Below, piece by piece: positions 17,483 to 25,194 of a DNA stretch of 64,000 bases. Source of the stretch: Alloalcanivorax balearicus MACL04 (lineage in GTDB: Bacteria; Pseudomonadota; Gammaproteobacteria; Pseudomonadales; Alcanivoracaceae); the NCBI RefSeq assembly GCF_025532145.1, contig NZ_ARXS01000007.1:1-64000 (forward strand). Direction: 5' to 3'. Position numbers and translations under genes: made by a program. The notes beneath the pieces were generated by a model, which ran no database searches, had not been told where the DNA came from, and worked only from the letters and a program-made list of their open reading frames with translations. Positions within the stretch are counted from its first letter, which is position 1. Each line of letters opens with the position of its first letter.

Positions 17483-18505
17483 ATGAGCAGTGGCCTTGGA
17501 GGCTTGAATAAATCCCCGAACGGTGTGGTTGTCGGCCTGGCGCAGCTGGCGTTGCCGGATCCGCACAGTCGCGACGAAGTGTGGCAACAAACACAGAACG
17601 TAATCCGGATGATCGGCAAGGCCCGGCGCAGTATGCCGGAGATGGATCTGATCGTATTCCCCGAGTACTCGTTGCACGGGTTATCCATGGACACCTCCGA
17701 TGAGGTCCTGTGTTCTCTTGATGGTCCGGAAGTCAGCGCGCTGCGTGAGGCCTGCGTGGAAAACCGCATCTGGGGCTGCTTCTCGATCATGGAAGCCAAT
17801 CCCGGAGGCAATCCGTTCAACAGCGGTCTGATCATCGATGATCAGGGCGAGATTCAGTTGTACTACCGCAAATTGCATCCCTGGGTGCCGGTGGAGCCTT
17901 GGGAGCCGGGCGACCTGGGAATCCCGGTGTGCGACGGCCCCAAAGGGTGCAAGCTGGCGCTGATCATTTGCCACGATGGCATGTTCCCGGAAATGGCGCG
18001 GGAGTGCGCCTATAAAGGCGCGGAAATCATGATCCGCACCGCCGGTTACACCGCGCCCATCCGGCATTCCTGGAAAATCACCAACCAGGCCAATGCGTTC
18101 TGCAACCTGATGCAAACCGCCAGCGTCTGCATGTGCGGCTCCGACGGTACTTTCGATTCCATGGGCGAAGCCATGTTCGTCAACTTCGACGGTGTACCGC
18201 TGGTGGAAGGAAGTGGTCGGGCCGATGAAATCGTCTGCTGCGAGCTGCGTCCTGATCTGGTGCGCGAGGCGCGGCGGCACTGGGGCGTGGAAAACAATAT
18301 CTATCAGTTCGGCCATCGCGGTTACGTGGCGGTGAAGGGCGGCGCTGGAGACTGCCCCTATACCTACATGCACGACCTGGCCGCCGGCCGTTACCGGCTG
18401 CCGTGGGAAGAGCAGGTGGTGCACACCGACGGACGTGCTTTCGGGTTCGATGCGCCGGAACGCCTTTACTCGCCCAGCGGCGATCACGCCGACCAGAAGG
18501 ATTGA
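17483..18505 (+). CDS. Nitrilase-superfamily amidase, formamidase-like
   Basis: 340-residue cytoplasmic amidase of the nitrilase (C-N hydrolase) superfamily, closest in layout to formamidase AmiF (334 residues in Helicobacter). The Glu-Lys-Cys triad is Glu61 (FPEYSLHG), Lys130 (YYRKLHPW) and Cys163 ([10 protein letters not shown]), essentially the AmiF numbering (60/133/166). Formamidases hydrolyse formamide to formate and ammonia; aliphatic amidases are near relatives. A good RBS (AGGAGA) precedes the ATG. It sits between transporter genes and biuret-hydrolase-like genes. Its substrate here is unknown; a formylated or small amide released during ring breakdown is a guess. Confidence 0.82.
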   Translation: MSSGLGGLNKSPNGVVVGLAQLALPDPHSRDEVWQQTQNVIRMIGKARRSMPEMDLIVFPEYSLHGLSMDTSDEVLCSLDGPEVSALREACVENRIWGCFSIMEANPGGNPFNSGLIIDDQGEIQLYYRKLHPWVPVEPWEPGDLGIPVCDGPKGCKLALIICHDGMFPEMARECAYKGAEIMIRTAGYTAPIRHSWKITNQANAFCNLMQTASVCMCGSDGTFDSMGEAMFVNFDGVPLVEGSGRADEIVCCELRPDLVREARRHWGVENNIYQFGHRGYVAVKGGAGDCPYTYMHDLAAGRYRLPWEEQVVHTDGRAFGFDAPERLYSPSGDHADQKD

Positions 18506-18510
18506 ATGTC

Positions 18511-19200
18511 ATGCCACCACGTTACCTGGATTCGGAACCCTACCCGTGGCCGTACAACGGCGAACTGACGCCGGAAAATACCGTGCTGATCGTGATCGAT
18601 ATGCAGACCGACTTCTGCGGCGCCGGCGGTTACGTCGACACCATGGGCTACGATCTGTCGCTGACCCGGGCACCGATTGAACCGATCAAAACGGTGCTGA
18701 CGCTGATGCGGGAGCAAGGATTTTGCATCATTCATACCCGCGAAGGGCATCGCCCGGATTTGTCCGACTTGCCCGCCAACAAGCGCTGGCGTTCGCGGCG
18801 CATCGGCGCCGGTATCGGCGATCAGGGACCCTGCGGCCGCATTCTGGTCCGTGGCGAACCGGGGTGGGAGATCATTCCGGAGCTGGCGCCACTGGCCGGT
18901 GAAGTGATCATCGACAAACCCGGTAAGGGGTCGTTCTGTGCCACCGATCTTGAATTGATTCTGCGCACCCGTGGCATCGAAAACCTCATCCTTACCGGTA
19001 TCACCACCGACGTGTGCGTGCACACCACCATGCGTGAAGCCAATGACCGGGGTTTCGAGTGTCTGCTGCTGGAGGACTGCTGCGGTGCCACCGACGCCGG
19101 CAATCACGCCGCCGCGATCAAGATGGTGAAGATGCAGGGGGGCGTGTTCGGCGCGGTGTCGGATTCCGAAGCCCTGTTGCGAGCCCTGAATGGAGTCTGA
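18511..19200 (+). CDS. Isochorismatase-family cysteine hydrolase, biuret hydrolase-like (first copy)
   Basis: 229-residue cysteine hydrolase of the isochorismatase/nicotinamidase fold. The Asp-Lys-Cys triad is Asp30 (VIDMQTDF), Lys136 ([10 protein letters not shown]) and Cys169 ([10 protein letters not shown]), spacings 106 and 33, the same as in biuret hydrolase BiuH (Asp36/Lys142/Cys175). BiuH converts biuret to allophanate and ammonia. The start is ATG at 18511, five bases after the amidase stop; the longer open frame upstream lies inside that gene. A paralogue follows at 20726. Other members of the family act on ureidoacrylate, so biuret is inferred from the neighbours. Confidence 0.83.
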   Translation: MPPRYLDSEPYPWPYNGELTPENTVLIVIDMQTDFCGAGGYVDTMGYDLSLTRAPIEPIKTVLTLMREQGFCIIHTREGHRPDLSDLPANKRWRSRRIGAGIGDQGPCGRILVRGEPGWEIIPELAPLAGEVIIDKPGKGSFCATDLELILRTRGIENLILTGITTDVCVHTTMREANDRGFECLLLEDCCGATDAGNHAAAIKMVKMQGGVFGAVSDSEALLRALNGV

Positions 19201-19202
19201 TC

Positions 19203-20732
19203 ATGAGGGCACTGAGCCTGGAAACTCTGAGCGCGGGGAAATCCTACGGACATTTTCGCGCGCTCGATGGGGTATCCCTGAAAGTCCGTGCCGGTACCGT
19301 GCATGCGCTGCTGGGGGAGAACGGGGCCGGTAAAAGCACGCTGGTGAAAGGTCTGGTGGGCTACGATCCGCTGGACAGCGGGTCGATTCTGGTCAGTGAT
19401 CGCGAGCGGCAAATTCGTGCACCGCGTGAGGCGCATGCACTCGGCATCGGCATGGTCTACCAGCACTTCACGGTAGCGCCGGGCCTCAGCGTGGCGGAGA
19501 ACCTGGTGTTGTCCCGCGACGATCCGCCATTGCGAATCCGGTGGAAAGAGGAACGGGATCAACTGCGGGCGTTCATGGACGATATGCCGTTCCAATTGGA
19601 CCCGGACCGTCCGGTGAGCGGGCTCGCCGCCGGCGAAAAGCAGAAGTTGGAAATTCTCAAACAGCTTTATTTACAGCGCCGTCTCATCATCCTTGATGAA
19701 CCGACCTCGGTGCTGACGCCGCAGGAGGCGGATGAAGTGCTCGGGCTGATGCGGGACCTCGCTCACGCCGGGGAAGTATCGGTTCTGATGATCACGCACA
19801 AATTCCGGGAAGTCACCGCCTTTGCCGATGACGTGACCGTGCTGCGCAAGGGCGCCATGGTGGGCAGCTGCGCGGTGGCGGACACCACGGTGGAGGCGCT
19901 GTCCGGCTGGATGATGGGGCGGGCGCCAACCCATAACACCACGGTGGAGCGACCGCCGGTGAACGAGAAGGCCGAACCGTGCCTGTGTGTCACGGATATG
20001 GTGGCGCATAACGACAAGGGCGTTGAGGCGGTGCACCGGGTGTCCCTGTCGGTGCGCCCTGGGGAAATCGTCGGCATCGCCGGTATTTCCGGCAATGGCC
20101 AGAAAGAGCTTACCGAGGTGCTGCTCGGGCAGCGTCAGGCGGAGAGCGGATCGGTTTTCATTAACGGCCGCCCCTACCATGGCCGACGTGAGGAAATGCT
20201 GCGGGAGAAAGTACACAGCCTGCCGGAGGAGCCTTTGCGCAATGCCTGTATCGGTACCATGAGCGTGGCGGAGAATCTGGCGTTGCGGCAGTTTGATCAA
20301 CCCGCGCTGTGCCGTTGGGGTTGGTGGATCAACCGGGCCGCCATCGACAAACAGGCCGGTGAGCGTATCGAGCGCTTCCAGGTCAGCCCGGCGGACCCGG
20401 CGCGTCCGATCCAGACTCTTTCCGGTGGCAACGTGCAACGGGTGGTGCTGGCGCGGGAACTGACCGAGGAGGTGGCGGTGCTGATCGTATCCAACCCGGT
20501 GTTCGGCCTCGATTTCGCCTCCGTGGCGATGATCCACCAGCGTCTGCTGGAAGCGCGCAATCGTGGCGCCGGAGTGTTGCTGCTGAGTGAAGACCTGGAT
20601 GAGCTGCTGGAGCTGGCGGACCGGATCCTGGTGATCCATGACGGCCACATCAGCTACCAGACCCGCGCCGCCGACGCCAACCGGGTTGAACTGGGACGTC
20701 ACATGGCCGGCGTGGAGGCGGAGGCATGTTGA
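19203..20732 (+). CDS. ABC transporter ATP-binding protein, double-domain (BMP importer type)
   Basis: 509-residue tandem ATPase that energises the BMP-type importer (NupO/RbsA-like). Domain 1 has Walker [13 protein letters not shown] (near residue 40), signature [11 protein letters not shown] and Walker [13 protein letters not shown]. Domain 2 has a degenerate Walker A ([10 protein letters not shown]), signature [15 protein letters not shown], and a degenerate Walker B ([12 protein letters not shown]) with Asn in place of the usual acidic residue, common in second domains of this family. The start ATG at 19203 overlaps nothing and follows the hydrolase stop by two bases. Separation from its permeases by two catabolic genes is unusual. 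Confidence 0.9.
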   Translation: MRALSLETLSAGKSYGHFRALDGVSLKVRAGTVHALLGENGAGKSTLVKGLVGYDPLDSGSILVSDRERQIRAPREAHALGIGMVYQHFTVAPGLSVAENLVLSRDDPPLRIRWKEERDQLRAFMDDMPFQLDPDRPVSGLAAGEKQKLEILKQLYLQRRLIILDEPTSVLTPQEADEVLGLMRDLAHAGEVSVLMITHKFREVTAFADDVTVLRKGAMVGSCAVADTTVEALSGWMMGRAPTHNTTVERPPVNEKAEPCLCVTDMVAHNDKGVEAVHRVSLSVRPGEIVGIAGISGNGQKELTEVLLGQRQAESGSVFINGRPYHGRREEMLREKVHSLPEEPLRNACIGTMSVAENLALRQFDQPALCRWGWWINRAAIDKQAGERIERFQVSPADPARPIQTLSGGNVQRVVLARELTEEVAVLIVSNPVFGLDFASVAMIHQRLLEARNRGAGVLLLSEDLDELLELADRILVIHDGHISYQTRAADANRVELGRHMAGVEAEAC

Positions 20733-21403
20733 GCGTCACCGCGAAGCCGGATGCTTTTCCCCTCGACCCTGGTCACTGCGCCTTGGTGGTGATCGATATG
20801 CAGCGGGATTTCATCGAACCTGGCGGGTTTGGCGCGGCGCTCGGCAATGATGTGTCCCGGCTGGCGCCGGTGGTGCCGAGAGTGGCGGCGCTGCTGGCGC
20901 TGGCCCGGGATCAGCGGCTGACGGTGATCCATACCCGTGAATCGCATCTGCCGGATCTGTCCGACTGCCCGCCGTTGAAACGGAACAAACTGCCAGCGGG
21001 GCGCCGCATTGGCGATGACGGACCAATGGGACGGATCCTGGTGCGCGGCGAGCCCGGCAACCGGATCCTCGATGCGGTGGCGCCCGGGCCCGGTGAATGG
21101 CAGGTGGATAAGCCGGGAAAAGGCATGTTCCATGCCACCGGGCTGGATCAGCGCCTGCGCGACGCGGGTATCACTCAGTTGATTTTCGCCGGCGTCACCA
21201 CCGAAGTCTGTGTACAAACCAGCATGCGTGAGGCCTGCGATCGGGGCTATGACTGCCTGGTGATCGAGGATGCCACGGAAAGCTACTTCCCCGAATTCAA
21301 AGCCGCCACTCTGGCGATGATCGTGGCCCAGGGCGGCATCGTCGGACGGTGCGCCTCACTGGACGCGTTGCGCCGGGCTTTCCAACAAGGAGTGAGTGCA
21401 TGA
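20726..21403 (+). CDS. Isochorismatase-family cysteine hydrolase, biuret hydrolase-like (second copy)
   Basis: 225-residue paralogue of the hydrolase at 18511, sharing [26 protein letters not shown] and DKPGKG. The triad is Asp24 (VIDMQRDF), Lys129 ([10 protein letters not shown]) and Cys162 ([10 protein letters not shown]), spacings 105 and 33. The gene overlaps the ATPase by 7 bp and ends in an ATGA overlap with the atzH-like gene, which suggests coupled translation of the two. It may act on 1-carboxybiuret while the first copy acts on biuret, or the reverse. This division of labour is inference. Confidence 0.83.
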   Translation: MLSVTAKPDAFPLDPGHCALVVIDMQRDFIEPGGFGAALGNDVSRLAPVVPRVAALLALARDQRLTVIHTRESHLPDLSDCPPLKRNKLPAGRRIGDDGPMGRILVRGEPGNRILDAVAPGPGEWQVDKPGKGMFHATGLDQRLRDAGITQLIFAGVTTEVCVQTSMREACDRGYDCLVIEDATESYFPEFKAATLAMIVAQGGIVGRCASLDALRRAFQQGVSA

Positions 21404-21795
21404 CCGGTCAGGACATCAATATTCCCTCGGTGGTGGCCGAGGTACGCGCCGCTTTCGAGGCGTATGAAGAGGCGCTGTTGGCCAACCGGCTGGCGGCGCT
21501 GGATCGGGCTTTCTGGGACGCGGAGGCAACGGTGCGCTACGGCGTTGCCGAGAATTTATACGGTGCCGGCACTATCGCTCGCTATCGGCGTCAGTGCGAG
21601 CCGGTGCCCGCCAGTCGCCGGCTGCTGAATACCGTGATCACCACTTATGGGGCCGACGCCGCCACGGTCAGCACCCAATTTCGTAACGGAGACAGTCAGC
21701 AATTGGGGCGCCAGATGCAGACCTGGATCCGTTTCGAGGACGGCTGGAAGGTGGTGGCGGCCCATGTCAGCGTGGATTTGGCGACTCTGGAATAG
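21400..21795 (+). CDS. atzH: AtzH-like protein (DUF3225, NTF2 fold)
   Basis: 131-residue NTF2-like protein of the DUF3225 (AtzH/HpxZ) family. AtzH in Pseudomonas sp. ADP is reported to help convert 1,3-dicarboxyurea to allophanate, with Tyr22 and Arg46 needed for activity. This protein has Tyr22 (FEAYEEAL) and Arg46 (ATVRYGV) at exactly those positions. The ATG overlaps the previous stop (ATGA) and has a good RBS (AAGGAGTG). It is the last gene of the cluster. Unlike usual contexts there is no atzE or atzG beside it. The function is transferred from AtzH by family and residues. Confidence 0.85.
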   Translation: MTGQDINIPSVVAEVRAAFEAYEEALLANRLAALDRAFWDAEATVRYGVAENLYGAGTIARYRRQCEPVPASRRLLNTVITTYGADAATVSTQFRNGDSQQLGRQMQTWIRFEDGWKVVAAHVSVDLATLE

Positions 21796-21843
21796 GGGGC
21801 GGCGCGCTTACAGCGTGGTCTTGGGGACATGAATTCGCACTGT

Positions 21844-21912
21844 ATTCGCGAGCAAGCTCGCTTCCCACAGGGGGCTACGATGTCGCTGTGGGAAGCGAGC
21901 TTGCTCGCGAAT
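21844..21912. repeat. REP-like palindrome
   Basis: Two perfect 27-base arms (21844-21870 and 21886-21912) flank a 15-base loop. The core, TCGCGAGCAAGCTCGC with TTCCCACAG, closely resembles Pseudomonas-type REP/BIME elements. It lies between the convergent atzH and ribH genes, where it may also halt or stabilise transcripts. The rest of the 224-bp gap shows no gene. Confidence 0.8.
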
Positions 21913-22019
21913 GTGGCGTGCTAGCGTGCCAGCGGTCGATCAACCGCGATTTCCCCGGGGGGGCACTTACCGTCACCGCTGGGGGAAACCGCGAGTGTTC
22001 ACCGGCGTCAAACTGCACC

Positions 22020-22511
22020 CTACAGGAACGATTTGGCGTCGGAGGTGCGGCGCATGGCGCCATCGGCGGCGTTCGCCAGCTCCCGCCCCTTGGTGACGAA
22101 ATGCCGGGAAAAATAATCATGGTGCTCGGTATGTTCATGGAAATGATGCGGCGTGAGCACCGCGGTGAGAACCGGCACTTCGGTTTCCAGCTGCACCTGC
22201 ATCAGGCCGTTGATGACCGCGGTGGCGACGAAGTCGTGGCGATAAATGCCGCCATCCACCACCAGGCCGCTGCAGGCGATCGACGCGTAACGGCCGGATT
22301 TGGCCAGCAGTTTGGCTTGCAGGGGGATTTCGTAGGCGCCGGGTACCGCGATCACGTCGATCTGGTCGTCGCCGTAGCCGAGGCGGCCCAGTTCTTCGCG
22401 AAAGCCGGCCAGACACTGGAGCACGATGTCCTGGTGCCAGCTGGCATGGATAAAGGCCATACGCTGTTGTTCGGGATGGTAAGGCTGGGTGGAACTCTGG
22501 GTCTGATTCAT
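22020..22511 (-). CDS. ribH2: 6,7-dimethyl-8-ribityllumazine synthase, type II (RibH2-like)
   Basis: 163-residue lumazine synthase, which condenses 5-amino-6-ribitylaminouracil with 3,4-dihydroxy-2-butanone 4-phosphate in riboflavin synthesis. Recognisable pieces are the ribityl-site VPGAYEIPLQAKLLA (57-71), the catalytic His region YRHDFVATAVINGL (His92) and LTPHHFHEHTEHHDYF. The last differs from the NE(E/D)QA stretch of housekeeping type I enzymes and matches the decameric type II proteins of Brucella and Mesorhizobium. It stands alone, with no other rib genes, but is preceded by an FMN riboswitch that confirms the pathway. Confidence 0.9.
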   Translation of the reverse strand: MNQTQSSTQPYHPEQQRMAFIHASWHQDIVLQCLAGFREELGRLGYGDDQIDVIAVPGAYEIPLQAKLLAKSGRYASIACSGLVVDGGIYRHDFVATAVINGLMQVQLETEVPVLTAVLTPHHFHEHTEHHDYFSRHFVTKGRELANAADGAMRRTSDAKSFL

Positions 22512-22614
22512 GCCGTGTTTCCTGAGTGGCGTTGAGATGAATCAGGGCGAACGTGGGTCGGTGCCGGCGCGAAGGCAACGCATGGGCGTGCCGCCACGGA
22601 GGCAGGGGAACCGT

Positions 22615-22800
22615 CCCGTTCTCTCTTATCCGGACTATCACCGTCGGCTCTGGAATCACACCAGATCTGCTGACCCCGTGACCGTGAGGCAGACCGGACC
22701 GCCGATGGAGACAATGGCGATGGCCTGTGGCCGCGGGCGCTCGCGGGCTTGGGAGAGGCTCCCTTACCGCCGGTGGGGACTTTCACCCCGCCCCGAGAAC
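22615..22800 (-). promoter_or_regulatory. FMN riboswitch (RFN element)
   Basis: Read on the minus strand, the conserved RFN blocks appear in order: GGGGCGGGGTGAAAGTCCCC, ACCGGCGGTAA, AGCCCGCGAGC, then TGGTGTGATTCCAGAGCCGA, CGGTGATAGTCCGGAT and AGAGAACG. The aptamer ends about 100 bases before the lumazine synthase start. FMN binding would reduce ribH2 expression. About 100 bases of expression platform follow, without an obvious T-run, so translational control is more likely than termination. Confidence 0.95.
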
Positions 22801-23087
22801 GATCCGGCGGCAGGGCCGCCGGGCAAGGCAATATAGAAAGTCTGTTGCCCTGAGTCAAAAGCGGATTTGCAACCAAATCGCCAGGCCGTTGTCGATAACC
22901 GGGATGCCCGCTGACCGCGCGGCCCTGAACCCCGGTGCTTCCGGTGCTTGGGCCTGACCTCGGGATCGGGTATGGTGGCGCCCTTGTTTTCGCGCCCCGG
23001 CCGGGTCACGGCCGCTTGGTTCTGAACCCTTGTTCACGAATACAGAAACAGACCGACCGGCACGGCCGGTCCCAGATCACGGTTGTC

Positions 23088-24398
23088 ATGACGGAATCCA
23101 CCGCCACAACACGGACCTCGAGATCGCCCCTGCTGCGCGCCATGGTGCCCGCTCTGGCGGCCGCCATTGCGTTGGCGTCCTGGTGGTGGGCGCCTTCCGG
23201 CGACGCCGCCTTGATGACGGACCGGGCTCTGCTGGGGCTGATCGAGGACTCCGACCTTTATGCCGTCGATGTGGACCCGGCTCCCACGGTATGGGAGCAC
23301 TACACCATCGCTCAGGGGGACTCCCTGGCCAATCTCTGGACCAACCAGTGGCAATTGCCGGAAGCTGCCCTGTACACCTTGCTCAATGATCCCAGAAGCG
23401 CCGATATCCTGCGGCAGGTCAGTCCCGGTCAGCATCTGGAATGGCGCGCCGATGGTGAGGGCAGCCTGCTGGCACTGAGATTGTGGACGGATCCCTCCAA
23501 GGGGTGGGAATGGAATCTGCGAAGCGGTCAGTTGCACCGAACGGCGCTGACCTACGAGCGGAATCTGCATCAGGTGGCGGTGCGTGGCGAGATCCGTACC
23601 TCCCTGTCCGCCGCGCTGGCGGAGATGCCATCCCTGGGCGGTCGTGCCCAGGCCATCGCCGCGGAGATGGGGGAATTGCTGCCTTTGGCCAGCAAGGCCC
23701 GCAAGGGCGACCGGTTTTCCCTGTTGGTGGACCTGGAGTATATCGACGACGCTGAAGGGGCCTACGCGGCCCGGTTGGCGGGGTTTGATTACGAGGGGGA
23801 GCAGATCTCGGTGCGTGCCGCCCGCTTCGACGATGACCGTTTCTATACGCCGGAAGGCAAGAGTCTGCTGCCGGGCTTCCGCCGGACCCCCTTCAACAGT
23901 GAGTACCGCATCAGTTCACCGTTCAATCTGCATCGCCATCACCCCATCACCGGGCGCGTGACGCCCCATTTGGGAACGGATTTCGCCATGCCGGTGGGTA
24001 CCAGGGTGCTGGCGCCGGCCAAGGGCGTGGTGCGCACGGTGTCCTACCATCCGTTGGCGGGGCGCTTCGTGGTGATCGATCACGGCCAGGGCTATCAGAC
24101 TCGCTACCTGCACCTGCAAAAGGCGCAAGTGCGGCCCGGGCAGGAAGTAAAGCCGGGCGATGTCATTGCGCTGAGCGGCAATACCGGCCGCAGCACCGGC
24201 TCCCATTTGCACTACGAACTGCGCCTCAATGGCCGTCCGCTGAACCCGATGACCGCTTCATTGCCGTCCCGCGAACGGCTGCAGCCGGATGAGTTGCGCC
24301 GTTTCCAGAACCAGTACGCGGCCTATTTCGACCTGCATGAGCAGGAGAGTGCCACCGCCGTGGCGGGTAACGGCAACCGCCGCGATAACGCCGGCTGA
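23088..24398 (+). CDS. M23-family murein endopeptidase (MepM-like)
   Basis: 436-residue envelope protein that probably cleaves peptidoglycan cross-links. A membrane anchor or uncleaved signal lies near residues 17-36 (MVPALAAAIALASWWWAP). An OapA/LysM-like segment follows (about 60-110, YTIAQGDSLANLWTNQWQL), then the C-terminal M23 metallopeptidase. Zinc ligands are His294 and Asp298 (HLGTDFAMPVGT) and His373/His375 (SHLHYELRLNG). The frame is open from 22935, but MTESTATT at 23088 fits the family start. It is divergent from ribH2; the 287 bp between the riboswitch and this start hold its promoter and nothing else recognisable. Confidence 0.88.
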   Translation: MTESTATTRTSRSPLLRAMVPALAAAIALASWWWAPSGDAALMTDRALLGLIEDSDLYAVDVDPAPTVWEHYTIAQGDSLANLWTNQWQLPEAALYTLLNDPRSADILRQVSPGQHLEWRADGEGSLLALRLWTDPSKGWEWNLRSGQLHRTALTYERNLHQVAVRGEIRTSLSAALAEMPSLGGRAQAIAAEMGELLPLASKARKGDRFSLLVDLEYIDDAEGAYAARLAGFDYEGEQISVRAARFDDDRFYTPEGKSLLPGFRRTPFNSEYRISSPFNLHRHHPITGRVTPHLGTDFAMPVGTRVLAPAKGVVRTVSYHPLAGRFVVIDHGQGYQTRYLHLQKAQVRPGQEVKPGDVIALSGNTGRSTGSHLHYELRLNGRPLNPMTASLPSRERLQPDELRRFQNQYAAYFDLHEQESATAVAGNGNRRDNAG

Positions 24399-24448
24399 TT
24401 TGTTCTTCCCTGGCGCATCCTCTTTTACTCAGAGATAGCTACAAGGCG

Positions 24449-24523
24449 GCTGTGGGAAGCTTGCTTGCAAGCGAATTGGCTCCCGTTGCCCAAGAATTCG
24501 CTTGCAAGCAAGCTTCCCACAGC
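24449..24523. repeat. REP-like palindrome, perfect 29-bp arms
   Basis: Arms at 24449-24477 and 24495-24523 are exact inverted copies (GCTGTGGGAAGCTTGCTTGC and its complement) around a 17-base loop. The tip, GTGGGAAGC...GCTTGC, is shared with the element at 21844-21912. It sits in the 353-bp gap between the M23 peptidase and tRNA-Phe. Confidence 0.8.
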
Positions 24524-24540
24524 GGCTCCGTGGCGCAAAC

Positions 24541-24628
24541 TGTAGGAGCCAGCTTGCTGGCGAATGCAGCCTCTGGTGTTGGCACATTCGCTTGCAAGCG
24601 GAGCGCCGCCCGGCAAGCTCCCACAGCG
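24541..24628. repeat. Second, imperfect REP-like element
   Basis: TGTAGGAGCCAGCTTGCTGG (24541-24560), followed by CGAATG, is answered by CATTCGCTTGCAAGCG and a terminal GCAAGCTCCCACA (24585-24627). This is a broken inverted repeat with an internal insertion. Its closeness to the perfect palindrome just before it suggests a BIME-like cluster. Confidence 0.6.
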
Positions 24629-24711
24629 GTCTTGTAGCCCCTTCTGTGAGCGGTCGACGTGTTAACAGATTGACCCACAACGTTGTTGGGGCCCGGAAAG
24701 CCGCGATGAAC

Positions 24712-24743
24712 CAAAAAAAAGCCCCGCTCTTGCGAGCGAGGCT
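24712..24743 (-). terminator. Rho-independent terminator after tRNA-Phe
   Basis: On the minus strand a 10-bp stem (AGCCTCGCTC / GAGCGGGGCT, one G-U pair) with a 4-base loop is followed by eight T residues. It lies nine bases beyond the CCA end of tRNA-Phe. Confidence 0.85.
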
Positions 24744-24751
24744 TTTTTGTA

Positions 24752-24827
24752 TGGTGCCCGGAGGCGGAATCGAACCACCGACACGGGGATTTTCAATCCC
24801 CTGCTCTACCGACTGAGCTATCCGGGC
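24752..24827 (-). tRNA. tRNA-Phe (GAA)
   Basis: 76-base tRNA read on the minus strand, starting GCCCGGATAGCTCAG and ending CCTCCGGGCACCA, so CCA is encoded. The anticodon stem GGGGA/TCCCC encloses TTGAAAA, giving anticodon GAA. The T-arm is GGTTCGATTCC. The acceptor stem GCCCGGA/TCCGGGC pairs fully. It follows yggX on the same strand and has its own terminator. Confidence 0.97.
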
Positions 24828-24878
24828 GTCAGGGCGCGTATTAAAGCGACTCCGTTGGACGTCGTCAAGTGCGGTTAT

Positions 24879-25163
24879 TTATTGGTCATTTTCTTCCGAA
24901 GGCGGGGTGTAGCCCTCGGCCTGTTCCACGTTTTCATTGTTGAAAAAACGATCACGTTGCTCGTCGAGAAAGGTGCGCGCCTTGGGATCCATCACGTTCA
25001 GGTGCTTCTCGTTAATCAGCAAGGTTTGATGCTGCAGCCATTCCTGCCAGGCCTTGCGTGACACGTTGTCATAGATGTCCTGGCCCTTGGTGCCAGGAAA
25101 GGGAGGGCGATCCAGGCCTTCCAGACGTTCCTGATATTTGCGGCAGAATACGGTGCGGGTCAT
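24879..25163 (-). CDS. yggX: Fe(2+)-trafficking / oxidative damage protection protein YggX
   Basis: 94-residue YggX family protein, implicated in protecting Fe-S clusters from oxidation. The start [17 protein letters not shown] contains the conserved Cys7, followed by [20 protein letters not shown] and [12 protein letters not shown], the family's hallmarks. It lies 31 bp after mutY, itself a [4Fe-4S] enzyme. The mutY-yggX pair is conserved in many gammaproteobacteria. Confidence 0.96.
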   Translation of the reverse strand: MTRTVFCRKYQERLEGLDRPPFPGTKGQDIYDNVSRKAWQEWLQHQTLLINEKHLNVMDPKARTFLDEQRDRFFNNENVEQAEGYTPPSEENDQ

Positions 25164-25194
25164 GGCATCCTCGGAATGGTTCAGGGTTTTCAGG

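Noticed and set aside
24449..24628. CRISPR array
   Set aside because: The repeats are inverted, not direct, with irregular spacing and no cas genes; they match REP elements.
24429..24714. Several short open frames in the REP region
   Set aside because: They encode the palindromes themselves (repeats of LACK/LAS-type peptides) on both strands and lack ribosome binding sites.
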